Positions 1-8,425 of a DNA stretch of 40,376 bases are shown piece after piece. The DNA is taken from positions 5,081,796 to 5,122,171 of the forward strand of contig NZ_GG657738.1 of the NCBI RefSeq assembly GCF_000158815.1, given 5' to 3'. The position numbers and the translations under genes were made by a program. Under the pieces are notes generated by a model. It was not told the DNA's origin, made no database searches, and worked only from the letters and a program-made list of their open reading frames with translations. Numbering within the stretch: position 1 is the stretch's first letter; each line of letters begins with the position of its first letter. This DNA comes from Micromonospora sp. ATCC 39149 (GTDB taxonomy: Bacteria > Actinomycetota > Actinomycetes > Mycobacteriales > Micromonosporaceae).

Positions 1-1127
1 AGAGCCGGCCGAGGTAGCGCCGGCGGGCCTGTGGCGCGCACTCGCAGTACGCGTCGCCCGGCGGGCTTCGCGCAGGGACACGGATTGGCGGCGAGCACGA
101 GCTGTGTCCGGGCCGGGTACTCGGTGCCGCCCCGGCTGCGGGCGAGTTGCACCCGGCCGTGCTCCAGCGGCTGGCGTAGCGCCTCCAGGGCCCTCTTGCC
201 GAACTCCGGCGCCTCGTCGAGGAACAGCACCCCGCGGTGGGCGAGCGACACGGCACCGGGGCGGGCCAGCCCGGACCCGCCGCCGACCAGTGAGGCCACC
301 GTGGCGGTGTGGTGCGGGGCCTGGAACGGCGGGCGGCGTAGCAGCCGGCCGCCCGCCGGCAGCAGCCCGGCCACCGAGTGCAGTGCGGTGACCTCCAGCG
401 CCGCGTCGTCGTCCAGTTCGGGGAGGATCGACGGTAGGCGCTCGGCGAGCATGGTCTTGCCCGCGCCGGGCGGCCCGAACAGCGCCAGGTGGTGCCCGCC
501 TGCGGCGGCCACCTCCAGGGCCCGCCGGCCCAGCGCCTGCCCGGCGACCTCCGCCAGGTCCGGCCCGTCCGGCCCGGTCGCCGGGGCGGCCCCGGGCGGT
601 TCGATCAGCGGTGTGCCGTCCCGGACGAATCCGACCATCCGGTGCAGCGTGTCGACGGCACGAACCCGGACACCCGGGATGACCGCGGCCTCGGCGGCGT
701 TGTCCACCGGCACGACCACCCGGTGCAGCCCCGCCCGCGCGGCGGCGGCCACCATGGGCAGCACCCCGCGCACCGGCCGGACGGTGCCGTCGAGTCCCAG
801 CTCCCCGAGGATCACCACCCGTTCCAGCGGCAGCAGCGGCAACTCCCCGGAGCCACCGAGCAGCGCCACCGCGATCGCCAGATCGAAGGCCGAGCCGAAC
901 TTCGGCATCGTGGCCGGCAGCAGGTTGAGGGTGATCCGCCGGTTGGGCCAGCGCTGGCCGGAGTTGACGACCGCGGCGCGGACCCGGTCGCGGGCCTCGT
1001 GCAGGGCGGTGTCCGGCAGCCCGGAGATCACCACGGCGGGCAGCCCCGGGGCGAGGTCCGCCTCCACCTCCACCACGTGCCCGGTCACCCCGACCAGGCC
1101 GACGCAGAGCACCTTCGCGTAGCTCAC
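1..1127 (-). CDS. comM: ComM/YifB-family Mg-chelatase-like AAA+ ATPase, N-terminal part, cut by window edge
   Basis: This minus-strand gene starts at a GTG (1127-1125; protein begins MSYAKVLCVGLVG) and leaves the window at position 1. The first ~150 residues are the Lon-protease-like ChlI domain. The AAA+ domain follows with a Walker A (GPPGAGKTMLAERLP) and a Walker B (GVLFLDEAPEF). The conserved NPCPC Cys motif lies at about 84-72. Family knowledge: ComM/YifB is a hexameric helicase-like ATPase that promotes branch migration during integration of transforming DNA. In actinobacteria it usually sits between yraN and dprA, which matches yraN 13 bp upstream here. After NPCPCAKPAG the reading leaves the family consensus. 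Shifting one base restores GDAYCEC and then RRRYLGRL, so one extra base near 57-65 breaks the frame. This may be a real lesion or a sequencing error. Confidence 0.88.
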   Translation of the reverse strand, partial: MSYAKVLCVGLVGVTGHVVEVEADLAPGLPAVVISGLPDTALHEARDRVRAAVVNSGQRWPNRRITLNLLPATMPKFGSAFDLAIAVALLGGSGELPLLPLERVVILGELGLDGTVRPVRGVLPMVAAAARAGLHRVVVPVDNAAEAAVIPGVRVRAVDTLHRMVGFVRDGTPLIEPPGAAPATGPDGPDLAEVAGQALGRRALEVAAAGGHHLALFGPPGAGKTMLAERLPSILPELDDDAALEVTALHSVAGLLPAGGRLLRRPPFQAPHHTATVASLVGGGSGLARPGAVSLAHRGVLFLDEAPEFGKRALEALRQPLEHGRVQLARSRGGTEYPARTQLVLAANPCPCAKPAGRRVLRVRATGPPALPRPA

Positions 1128-1140
1128 GCCCGGCCGCCCA

Positions 1141-1500
1141 TCAGAACGCGCCCTTGAGATGCTCGACGAGGGCCGCGCCGGCGTCGGGCAGGGCGACGGA
1201 GAGGACGTCGAATCGCACCTCGCCGGCGCTGGTGCCGGTTTCGGCGAGCCAGCGGGCCGCCAAGCCCCGCAGCCGCCGCGCCTTCGCCGGCACGACCGCC
1301 TCGGCCGGCGTCCCGTAGTGGGCCGCACGTCGGGTCTTCACCTCGCAGAAGGCCAGCACGGGGCCGTCCCAGGCGATGATGTCGATTTCGCCGGCCGGGC
1401 AGCGCCAGTTCCGGGCGACCGGGCGCAGCCCGGCTCCGATCAGGTGCCGGAGGGCGCATCGTTCCCCGTACGCGCCGACGGCCTGGTTCCGCTTCGTCAT
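1141..1500 (-). CDS. yraN: YraN / UPF0102 family endonuclease-like protein
   Basis: The product is 119 residues, the usual length for UPF0102. It carries the restriction-endonuclease-like core GEIDIIAWD followed by FCEVKTRR, the E-x-D...E-x-K arrangement of the family. Function is not firmly established; members are regarded as Holliday-junction-resolvase-like nucleases. I chose the ATG at 1500 (MTKRNQAVGAYGER) because AGGG lies about 9 nt upstream. A GTG three codons earlier (1509) is possible. It is the first gene of a minus-strand unit: its TGA at 1143-1141 is 13 bp from the comM start, the usual yraN-comM(-dprA) order in actinobacteria. Confidence 0.93.
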   Translation of the reverse strand: MTKRNQAVGAYGERCALRHLIGAGLRPVARNWRCPAGEIDIIAWDGPVLAFCEVKTRRAAHYGTPAEAVVPAKARRLRGLAARWLAETGTSAGEVRFDVLSVALPDAGAALVEHLKGAF

Positions 1501-1660
1501 GCGTCGCACCCTGCCGAACCGTGGCCGCGTCCGCCGGCCGGCTGTGGATGACGGGGGCCGCTGTGGACAACCGGACGATCATGCCCTTGGTGTGCTACGG
1601 GGTGCTGGCCCCGTTCGTCCAGATGGCGCGGGGATGCGCGTGTCACATACGGTGCCCGTC

Positions 1661-3003
1661 GTGAACGCACGACGGAGCTTTCCCGAAGATCAGGAGTCGC
1701 GTTGGTACCCCGGCGAGCGCGGGTACGGCGAGCCGGACTGGCGGCCGGCGGGCGACGACCGCTATCGAGCGGACGAGTTCCGCGCCCCTGACCAGCACGA
1801 GGACACCGGCGAGCGGCGTTACGACGAGCTGACCGACCCGCCCGTCGGCCGGTACGGCGACACCGGGCGGCACGGCTTGGACGCGTACGGGGTCCCCGCC
1901 TCCGACACGGACAGTTACCGCCCCGCGCGGTCCCGCCGGGCCGACACGGGCTCGTTCGGGGTGTCGGCGGACGAACTCGCCGCTGAGCGGGAGGCACGCC
2001 GGGCGGCGCGTGACACCGACGCGGGACTGTCCGCCGACCCGACGCTGCCGGCGAGCCAGCACTCCGTCGCGTTCCCGCTGCCCCCCGCCCAGCGTGCCGT
2101 CGCGTTCCCGCTGACCGTCGGGCAGCGCCCCACGCCGGTCTCCGCCCCGCCGTACGAGGGTCCACCGCACGAGGGCCCACCGCTTTCTGGCGCGCCGCGC
2201 GAGGCGGGACCGCGGGACGCCTTGCTCGACGTGGACCCGCTCGGCGTCGACCGCGCCGCTCGGCCCGCCCCGCGCCGCTCGGTGGGTACCCGATCATCGA
2301 GCCCGGCCGCCCCGGCGAGCCCGGCCGCCCCGGCGAGCCCGGCCGCCCCGGCGAGCCCGGCCGCCCCGGCGAGCCCGGCCGCCCCGGCGAGCCGAGCCGC
2401 CCCGGCGAGCCGAGCCGACCCGCCGAGCAGGGCCGCCCGGACGAGCCGGCGGACCGGAGCACGGCGGCGTGGAACACGGCGGACCGGAGCACGGCGGACC
2501 GGGGCCTGGGGGCCACCACCACCGCGGCGGAGCCGGCGCGCGCCGCCGAGGCGGGCCGCCCGGCCGAACCGCCGCACCCGCTGGACCTGCCGACCGGGCC
2601 GATGCCGCCGGTGGCGGCCCGCCCGGACCTGCCGCCGCCCGGACTGGAGTCGGCGTACGGCCCGGACGGGCTACGCCGCTCCGGCCCGGCGCCCTCCGAC
2701 GGCGTCTACCGGACCCGCCGCCCGGCGCTCGCCGTGCTGATCGCGGTGCTGGTGGCGATCTTCGAGGTGCCGGCCCTGCGGGTGCTGCGCCACGGCGTGC
2801 TGGGCGACCCGCTGTCGGCAGCCGACGTCGTGGTGGGCATCTTCCTGGTCGGCGGGCTGCCGATCTTCGGCATCGGGCTCTACGGTCTGCGCACGGGGGG
2901 TCTCGCGCTCGCCGACGGCAGCCGGGGCTGGCTCCGCCCGCCGACGGCGTACCTCACGGTGGGTCTGGTGCTCTTCCTCGCCGCCGCGCTCGCCGCCCGC
3001 TGA
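1661..3003 (+). CDS. proline-rich membrane protein of unknown function, reading frame shifted near 2265-2290
   Basis: I do not recognise this gene. Coding runs in one frame from about 1661 (VNARRSFPEDQESRWYPGER; an ATG at 1634 is an alternative start) through a charged, disordered region to about 2265. The plausible protein then continues one frame away (GGYPIIEPGRPGEP) to the TGA at 3001-3003. Both parts have strong GC at codon third positions. The second part holds a Gly-x-y collagen-like repeat, another disordered stretch, and about 130 C-terminal residues with three hydrophobic segments (ALAVLIAVLVAIFEV, VVVGIFLVGGLPIFGIGLYG and YLTVGLVLFLAAALA). It is therefore probably a membrane protein with a long, repetitive N-terminal tail. 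The frame change may be a sequencing error or an inactivating mutation. It lies just upstream of rpsB but is unlikely to share its function. Confidence 0.6.
2299..2424 (+). repeat. 18-bp tandem repeat encoding collagen-like GRPGEP units
   Basis: There are five identical 18-base copies (2299-2388; unit GAG CCC GGC CGC CCC GGC) and then two degenerate copies (2389-2424), where GRP becomes SRP. The unit keeps the frame, so copy number can vary without a frameshift. The encoded Gly-x-y pattern is collagen-like. Confidence 0.9.
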
Positions 3004-3030
3004 CCGGCGGGCCGGGCAGGGGCGTACACT
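3000..3030 (+). promoter_or_regulatory. candidate sigma-70-type promoter for rpsB-tsf
   Basis: A TACACT hexamer at 3025-3030 resembles an actinobacterial -10 box. A CTGACC sequence at 3000-3005 may be the -35 box; the spacing (18-19 nt) is slightly long. It would leave a leader of about 170 nt before rpsB. This is inferred from sequence only. Confidence 0.35.
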
Positions 3031-3206
3031 GGGCGCTTGGCGACCGCCGTACGCGGTCGACCTCGCGCGCCCTCCTCACGTTCTCGTGGGGCGGCGGCCT
3101 CCCTGGTCCCGATCCCGATCGGGCCCACCACGGCCGGCGACCGGGCGCCAGGACGCCCGGCCGCCGGCCGGGCGGCGCAACCAGGGATCACAAGGAGTAC
3201 CCCACC

Positions 3207-4046
3207 ATGGCCGTCGTGACCATGCGTCAGCTGCTGGAGAGCGGTGTCCACTTCGGGCACCAGACCCGGCGCTGGAACCCGAAGATGAAGCGCTTCATCT
3301 TCACCGAGCGCAACGGTATCTACATCATCGACCTGCGCCAGACCCTCGACTACATCGAGAAGGCGTACGACTTCGTGCGCAACACGGTGGCCGAGGGTGG
3401 CAGCATCCTGTTCGTCGGCACCAAGAAGCAGGCCCAGGAGGCCATCGCCGAGCAGGCGACCCGGGTCGGCCAGCCGTACGTCAACCACCGCTGGCTCGGC
3501 GGCATGCTGACCAACTTCCAGACGGTGTACAAGCGGCTCCAGCGGATGAAGGAGCTGGAGGCGCTGGGTGACCTGAGCGGCACCGCCGCCGGTTACACCA
3601 AGAAGGAGACCCTGCAGCTCTCCCGTGAGAAGATCAAGCTCACCCGCACCCTGGGTGGCCTCCGGGACATGCAGAAGCTCCCGGCCGCGATCTGGGTGGT
3701 CGACACCAAGAAGGAGCACATCGCCGTCGACGAGGCCCGCAAGCTGGGCATCCCGGTGATCGCGGTGCTCGACACCAACTGCGACCCGGACGAGGTCGAC
3801 TTCCCGATCCCGGGCAACGACGACGCGATCCGTTCGGCCGAGCTGCTGACCCGGGTCGTGGCCGCCGCCGTCGCCGACGGCCTGATCGCCCGCTCCGGCC
3901 GTCGTCGGGGCGGCGACGAGAAGCCGGAGCCGGGCCAGGTCGGGGCCGACGAGCCGCTGGCCGAGTGGGAGCGCGAGCTGCTCGAGGAGCCGAAGAAGGC
4001 CGACGAGCAGCCGGCGGAGCAGCCGGCGGCGGCCGCCGCGGAGTGA
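3207..4046 (+). CDS. rpsB: 30S ribosomal protein S2
   Basis: The 279-residue product is S2 of the small ribosomal subunit, which binds late in 30S assembly and is needed for S1 docking and mRNA binding where S1 is present. Family-typical stretches are clear: the N-terminal MRQLLESGVHFGHQTRRWNP, then FVGTKKQAQEAI, NHRWLGGMLTNF and the C-terminal PGNDDAIRSAELL. The ATG at 3207 has a strong AAGGAG ribosome-binding site at 3192-3197. The last ~40 residues are an acidic, Ala/Glu-rich tail (ending PAAAAAE), common in actinobacterial S2. It is followed by tsf after 150 bp, the near-universal rpsB-tsf arrangement. Confidence 0.99.
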   Translation: MAVVTMRQLLESGVHFGHQTRRWNPKMKRFIFTERNGIYIIDLRQTLDYIEKAYDFVRNTVAEGGSILFVGTKKQAQEAIAEQATRVGQPYVNHRWLGGMLTNFQTVYKRLQRMKELEALGDLSGTAAGYTKKETLQLSREKIKLTRTLGGLRDMQKLPAAIWVVDTKKEHIAVDEARKLGIPVIAVLDTNCDPDEVDFPIPGNDDAIRSAELLTRVVAAAVADGLIARSGRRRGGDEKPEPGQVGADEPLAEWERELLEEPKKADEQPAEQPAAAAAE

Positions 4047-4060
4047 CCGCGCCGCCGCGT

Positions 4061-4090
4061 CCCCGCCGTCCGTTTTCCCAGGCGGCGGGG
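4061..4090 (+). terminator. GC-rich hairpin between rpsB and tsf (possible attenuator)
   Basis: The 8-bp arms CCCCGCCG (4061-4068) and CGGCGGGG (4083-4090) are perfectly complementary around a 14-nt loop containing TTTT. No U-tract follows. An intercistronic hairpin that lowers tsf relative to rpsB is plausible but unproven. Confidence 0.35.
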
Positions 4091-4196
4091 CGCGGTGGGC
4101 ACGCCGGGCACACGCGGCCCGGATCCGGGTGACCGGCTCAGACTGGCCGCCCGGCCCCAGACCAACCCACCGAGTCCCAACACCGAAGAGAGAGTC

Positions 4197-5024
4197 ATGT
4201 CCAACTTCACCGCCGCGGACGTCAAGAAGCTCCGCGACCTCACCGGCGCCGGCATGATGGACTCCAAGAAGGCGCTGACCGAGGCCGAGGGCGACTTCGA
4301 CAAGGCCATCGAGATCCTGCGCGTCAAGGGCGCCAAGGACGTCGGCAAGCGGGCCGGCCGCACGGCCGCGAACGGCCTGGTCGCCCACTCGGGCAAGGCG
4401 CTGCTGGAGCTCAACTGCGAGACCGACTTCGTCGCCAAGAACGACGCCTTCATCGCGCTGGCCCAGCAGCTCGTCGAGCACGGTGAGGCCAGCGGCGCGA
4501 CCTCCGCCGAGGAGCTGCTCGCCAGCAGCATCGACGGCAAGCCGGTCGCCGACCTGATCCAGGAGCAGTCCGCCAAGATCGGCGAGAAGCTGGTGCTCAA
4601 CCGCTTCGCCAAGCTGGACGGCAACGTCGCGGTCTACCTGCACCGCAAGAGCCAGGACCTGCCGCCGGCGGTCGGCGTGCTGGTGGAGTACGCCGGCAAG
4701 ACCGACGAGGCCGGGGACGCCGACGCGCGCGGTGTCGCCATGCAGATCGCCGCGATGCGGCCGAAGTACCTCACCCGTGACGAGGTGCCAGCCGACGTCG
4801 TCGAGTCCGAGCGGCGCATCGCCGAGCAGACCGCCCGCGAGGAGAACAAGCCCGAGGCCGCGCTGCCGAAGATCGTCGAGGGTCGGGTCAACGCCTTCTT
4901 CAAGGACTACGTCCTGATCGAGCAGGCGTCGGTCGCCGACAACAAGAAGACCGTGAAGCAGGTGCTGGCCGAGGCCGGCATCGAGGTGACCCGCTTCCTG
5001 CGGTTCGAGGTCGGCCAGGCCTGA
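4197..5024 (+). CDS. tsf: elongation factor Ts
   Basis: The 275-residue product is the guanine-nucleotide exchange factor that recycles EF-Tu-GDP. Visible features are the N-terminal UBA-like domain (VKKLRDLTGAGMMDSKKAL), then GKRAGRTAANGLV, and the highly conserved core LELNCETDFVAKN that contacts EF-Tu. The C-terminus (KKTVKQVLAEAGIEVTRFLR) is also family-typical. The length fits actinobacterial EF-Ts. The start is the ATG at 4197 (MSNFTAADVKKLRDL), with a purine-rich GAAGAGAGAG stretch just upstream. It is the second gene of the rpsB-tsf unit and is followed by a strong terminator hairpin. Confidence 0.99.
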   Translation: MSNFTAADVKKLRDLTGAGMMDSKKALTEAEGDFDKAIEILRVKGAKDVGKRAGRTAANGLVAHSGKALLELNCETDFVAKNDAFIALAQQLVEHGEASGATSAEELLASSIDGKPVADLIQEQSAKIGEKLVLNRFAKLDGNVAVYLHRKSQDLPPAVGVLVEYAGKTDEAGDADARGVAMQIAAMRPKYLTRDEVPADVVESERRIAEQTAREENKPEAALPKIVEGRVNAFFKDYVLIEQASVADNKKTVKQVLAEAGIEVTRFLRFEVGQA

Positions 5025-5066
5025 GCCGCCGGTCGGGCGCGTTAGGCGCCCGTGGGCAGGAACATC

Positions 5067-5114
5067 GACGAGGAGGCCGCTGGTGTACGTGACAGGCACC
5101 GCGGCCTCCTCGTC
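5067..5114 (+). terminator. strong stem-loop terminator after tsf
   Basis: A perfect 14-bp stem (GACGAGGAGGCCGC at 5067-5080 with GCGGCCTCCTCGTC at 5101-5114) encloses a 20-nt loop that can pair further (GGTG with CACC). It begins 43 bp after the tsf stop and ends about 100 bp before pyrH, so pyrH probably has its own promoter. Confidence 0.85.
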
Positions 5115-5215
5115 ACATGCCTGGCCCGCGCAGCCAACGGGGCGGCGTAGGGTCAGCGACGGCAGGTACGCGGTAACCGGCGCACGTGGGATGCGGCCGG
5201 GGAAGGGCGGGGCGG

Positions 5216-5983
5216 ATGACGCAGGTTGTGAGTGACCGGAGCCTGGCGGCGGAGGATCCGACCGCCCCACCGCGCGGGCGGGCCCGGCGGGTGGTGCTGA
5301 AGCTCTCCGGCGAGGTCTTCGGCGGCGGAGCGATCGGCGTCGACCCCGACGTCGTCCAGGCCATCGCGCGGCAGATCGCCACCGTGGTCCGCCGTGGCGT
5401 ACAGGTTTCCGTGGTCGTCGGCGGCGGCAACTTCTTCCGCGGCGCGGAGCTGCAGAAGCGGGGCATGGACCGCGCCCGCGCCGACTACATGGGCATGTTG
5501 GGCACCGTGATGAACTGCCTCGCTCTCCAGGACTTCCTGGAGAAGGAGGGCATCGAGACCCGGGTGCAGAGCGCCATCACGATGGCCCAGGTCGCCGAGC
5601 CGTACATTCCGCTGCGCGCGATCCGGCACCTGGAGAAGGGCCGGGTGGTCATCTTCGGCGCCGGCGCGGGCATGCCGTACTTCTCCACGGACACGGTGGC
5701 CGCCCAGCGGGCGCTGGAGATCCGGGCCGACGTGGTGCTGATGAGCAAGAACGGCGTGGACGGCGTCTACACCGCCGACCCCCGGGTCGACCCGACCGCC
5801 AGCAAGCTCGACTCGATCACCTTCTCCGAGGCGCTCCGCCGCAACCTGCGGGTGGCCGACGCCGCCGCGTTCAGCCTCTGCATGGAGAACGGTCTGCCGA
5901 TGCTGGTCTTCGGCGCGCAGGGCGACGACACGATCATCCGTGCGGTGGGGGGCGACAAGATCGGCACCCTGATCACCGCCTGA
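5216..5983 (+). CDS. pyrH: UMP kinase
   Basis: The 255-residue bacterial UMP kinase phosphorylates UMP to UDP in pyrimidine nucleotide synthesis; it belongs to the amino-acid-kinase fold and is normally hexameric. Conserved motifs seen are VVLKLSGEVFGGG (phosphate-binding lysine), VVVGGGNFFRG, RADYMGMLGTVMN and the C-terminal AFSLCMENGLPMLVF. The start at ATG 5216 (MTQVVSDRS) gives about 20 extra N-terminal residues before the conserved core, as is common in actinobacteria. A GGGGCGG stretch lies just upstream. It precedes frr by 81 bp in the conserved rpsB-tsf-pyrH-frr order. Confidence 0.97.
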   Translation: MTQVVSDRSLAAEDPTAPPRGRARRVVLKLSGEVFGGGAIGVDPDVVQAIARQIATVVRRGVQVSVVVGGGNFFRGAELQKRGMDRARADYMGMLGTVMNCLALQDFLEKEGIETRVQSAITMAQVAEPYIPLRAIRHLEKGRVVIFGAGAGMPYFSTDTVAAQRALEIRADVVLMSKNGVDGVYTADPRVDPTASKLDSITFSEALRRNLRVADAAAFSLCMENGLPMLVFGAQGDDTIIRAVGGDKIGTLITA

Positions 5984-6064
5984 GCGGCCGGCGGGCCGCG
6001 AGAGCCGGCCCCGCGACACCACAGCACAGCCCACGACGAGCACAAGAAGGAGGCGAGGAGACCG

Positions 6065-6622
6065 GTGATCGACGACACCCTCCTCGAGGCCGAGGAGAAG
6101 ATGGAGCGCGCCATCGAGCACGCCAAGGAGGAGTTCGGCGCCATCCGCACCGGTCGCGCCAACGCCGCCATGTTCTCCAAGGTCATCATCGACTACTACG
6201 GCACTCCCACCCCGCTGCCGCAGATGGCGTCCATCGGGGTCCCTGAGCCGCGCATGGTCATCATCAAGCCGTACGACAACTCGCAGATCAACGCCATGGA
6301 GCGGGCGATCCGCGATTCCGACCTCAGCGTGAACCCGAACAACGAGGGCAACCAGCTACGCATCCTGCTCCCGCAGATGACCGAGGAGCGCCGCCGCGAG
6401 ATGATCAAGGTGGCCCGGCACAAGGGCGAGGAGGCCAAGGTGGCGGTGCGTAACATCCGCCGCAAGGGCAAGGAGGAGCTGGACCGGCTCGTCAAGGACG
6501 GCGAGGTCGGCGAGGACGAGGGCCGCCGCGCCGAGAAGGACCTCGACGACCTGACCCAGAAGTTCGTCGCCACCATCGACGAACTGGTCAAGCACAAGGA
6601 GAGCGAGCTGCTCGAGGTCTGA
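6065..6622 (+). CDS. frr: ribosome recycling factor
   Basis: The 185-residue protein is the standard RRF length. With EF-G it splits post-termination ribosomes. Diagnostic segments are FGAIRTGRANAAMFSKV, YYGTPTPLPQMASI, EGNQLRILLPQMTEERRREM and RNIRRKGKEEL. The start is the GTG at 6065 (MIDDTLLEAEEKM), preceded by an excellent ribosome-binding site (AAGGAGGCGAGGAG, about 6046-6060). It lies directly downstream of pyrH, as in most bacteria. Confidence 0.98.
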   Translation: MIDDTLLEAEEKMERAIEHAKEEFGAIRTGRANAAMFSKVIIDYYGTPTPLPQMASIGVPEPRMVIIKPYDNSQINAMERAIRDSDLSVNPNNEGNQLRILLPQMTEERRREMIKVARHKGEEAKVAVRNIRRKGKEELDRLVKDGEVGEDEGRRAEKDLDDLTQKFVATIDELVKHKESELLEV

Positions 6623-7025
6623 GCCGCGATCGGCCCCGGGCCGGCGCGCATGACCTGCCGTGGCACCGGTGTGCCGTCGCCGTCGGGCGGCGGACGCCGG
6701 TGCTTCCGTCGTCCCGGGTCGAATCCGGGCGAACGACGGGACCGCCTCCGCCGCAACGGAGGCGGGCATCCGCCCGTGTCGCGGTGGCCGGCGCAGGCCC
6801 CGGGCGGCAGGCGCAGCGTCGTCCGCCCCGAACGGCGGGGAGGGCATCGTCCGCCCTGCCCTGGCGGCCGGTGCAGTAGGCTCGGCACGATTCCGGCCAC
6901 CACGCGGTGAACGGGCGGGATCGGCCGGCCGTCGGGCCGGTCAACCGGACGGAACAGTCGTCGTAGGGGATGGTCTTGGTCGTACGTCATGTGGTGAACC
7001 CCGTACCGCGTCCGCTCGGTGCGTG
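6623..7025 (+). other. 403-bp gene-free interval between frr and cdsA
   Basis: I see no convincing gene in either strand here. It contains a perfect 9-bp GC hairpin (CCGCCTCCG at 6742-6750, CGGAGGCGG at 6757-6765, 6-nt loop) that could terminate frr. The rest is GC-rich leader; no clear -10/-35 pair for cdsA was recognised. Confidence 0.6.
6742..6765 (+). terminator. perfect 9-bp hairpin downstream of frr
   Basis: The arms are exact complements with a CCGCAA loop and sit 120 bp after the frr stop. There is no U-tract, as is usual for GC-rich actinobacterial terminators. Assignment as a terminator is tentative. Confidence 0.4.
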
Positions 7026-8321
7026 ATGTCCCACCTCGACCCCTACCGCAGCCCGGAGTCCCGAAGCTGGGACCGACCGGACGCCCCGGCGGCGCTCCCC
7101 TGGCCCGACCGTGACCTCGAACCGGGGCAGTGGGCCCGCACCGCCGCCACCGACGCGTACGCTCCCGTCGCCCCCGGCGGTCTGGCCGAGGCGCGCCGCC
7201 CGGCGGGCCGGCCGGAGCCGTTCGACGCGGACGCCACCGATCCGTACGGTGCCCGCCCGGTGCCCGCCGGCCCGGGTGACCCCGTCGGCGCGGCGGGCCC
7301 GCGCGGCGGACCCCTGCGGCCCGGCGACCGGCATCCGTCCGACGGTCCCGACGGGTCCTTTCCCGGGCACCCACCGGCCGGGCCGGTGTACCTGCCCGAG
7401 GAGCCCGCCGGGGGCTTTGTCGAGCCGGAGCCGTCCCGGGGTCGCCGCCGGCCCGGCCGGCGGCGGGCGAGCGCGGAGCGACCGCCCACCGAGCAGGCCC
7501 CGCCCAGCCGCGCCGGACGCAACCTGCCGGCGGCGATCGGGGTGGGCGTCGGCCTCGGCGCGGCCGTCCTGCTGCCGCTCTTCTTCTACCTGCCCGGGTT
7601 CCTCCTGGTGCTCGCCGCCGCCATGGCCATCGGCATCTGGGAGATGGCCCGGGCGGTCCGCCGTAGCGGGGCCCACCCGCCGCTGGTCCCGCTGATCACG
7701 GGCGGCGTGCTCATGGTCGGCCTGGCCTGGTTCGCCGGCCCGGACGCGCTCAGCCTCGGGCTGCTGGTCACCGTGCTCGGCACGATGATCTGGCGGCTGG
7801 GCGACGGGCCGGGCGACTACCAACGCGACCTGACGGCCGCCACCCTGATCGCGGTGTACGTGCCGTTCCTCGGCGGGTTCGCGGCGATGCTCGCCGCCGC
7901 GCCCGGCGACGGGCACCTGCGCGTGCTGGTCACCCTGGTCGCGGTGGTGCTCTCCGACACCGGCGGGTACGCCGCCGGGGCCAACTTCGGCAAACACCCG
8001 ATGGCCCCCTCGATCAGCCCGAAGAAGTCCTGGGAGGGCTTCGCCGGCTCGGTCACCGCGGCGGCGGTGGGCAGCGCCCTGCTGATCTGGCTGCTGTTCG
8101 ACGTGGCGCCCTGGTGGGGCGCGCTGTTCGGGGTGGCCGTGTCCTGCGCGGCGGTCCTCGGCGACCTGGCCGAGTCCATGATCAAGCGGGATCTCGGCGT
8201 GAAGGACATGAGCAACCTGCTGCCCGGGCACGGCGGCCTGATGGACCGACTCGACTCGATCCTGTTCGCGGTGCCCACCGCGTACCTGTTGCTGGCCGTC
8301 TTCGCCCCGGTGGCGGGCTGA
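7026..8321 (+). CDS. cdsA: phosphatidate cytidylyltransferase (CDP-diacylglycerol synthase)
   Basis: The enzyme makes CDP-diacylglycerol from phosphatidic acid and CTP in the inner membrane, the branch point for cardiolipin, PI and PE synthesis. The C-terminal ~270 residues form a polytopic membrane domain. The CDS family signature is complete near the C-terminus: SMIKRDLGVKDMSNLLPGHG followed by GLMDRLDS, preceded by SPKKSWEGF. The N-terminal ~160 residues (from MSHLDPYRSPESRSW) are a disordered, Pro/Arg/Asp-rich cytoplasmic extension, making the protein 431 residues instead of ~270-300. This is common in Micromonosporaceae-type actinobacteria. ATG 7026 was chosen over the adjacent in-frame GTG at 7023. 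It is followed after 104 bp by rlmN. Confidence 0.93.
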   Translation: MSHLDPYRSPESRSWDRPDAPAALPWPDRDLEPGQWARTAATDAYAPVAPGGLAEARRPAGRPEPFDADATDPYGARPVPAGPGDPVGAAGPRGGPLRPGDRHPSDGPDGSFPGHPPAGPVYLPEEPAGGFVEPEPSRGRRRPGRRRASAERPPTEQAPPSRAGRNLPAAIGVGVGLGAAVLLPLFFYLPGFLLVLAAAMAIGIWEMARAVRRSGAHPPLVPLITGGVLMVGLAWFAGPDALSLGLLVTVLGTMIWRLGDGPGDYQRDLTAATLIAVYVPFLGGFAAMLAAAPGDGHLRVLVTLVAVVLSDTGGYAAGANFGKHPMAPSISPKKSWEGFAGSVTAAAVGSALLIWLLFDVAPWWGALFGVAVSCAAVLGDLAESMIKRDLGVKDMSNLLPGHGGLMDRLDSILFAVPTAYLLLAVFAPVAG

Positions 8322-8425
8322 GGCATGAATCACGCTGGTCAGCCCGTTCCGGCCGCCCGGTCGGGTCCGATTCGGCCCCTCCGGCCAGGTGCGCCGGGCG
8401 AACGGCGTGGGAGACTGGACGGGTC

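Noticed and set aside
2880..5270. A ~796-codon open reading frame on the minus strand opposite rpsB and tsf
   Set aside because: It is antisense to two certain core genes, has Leu/Gly/Val-rich composition typical of GC-rich shadow frames, and shows no family motif.
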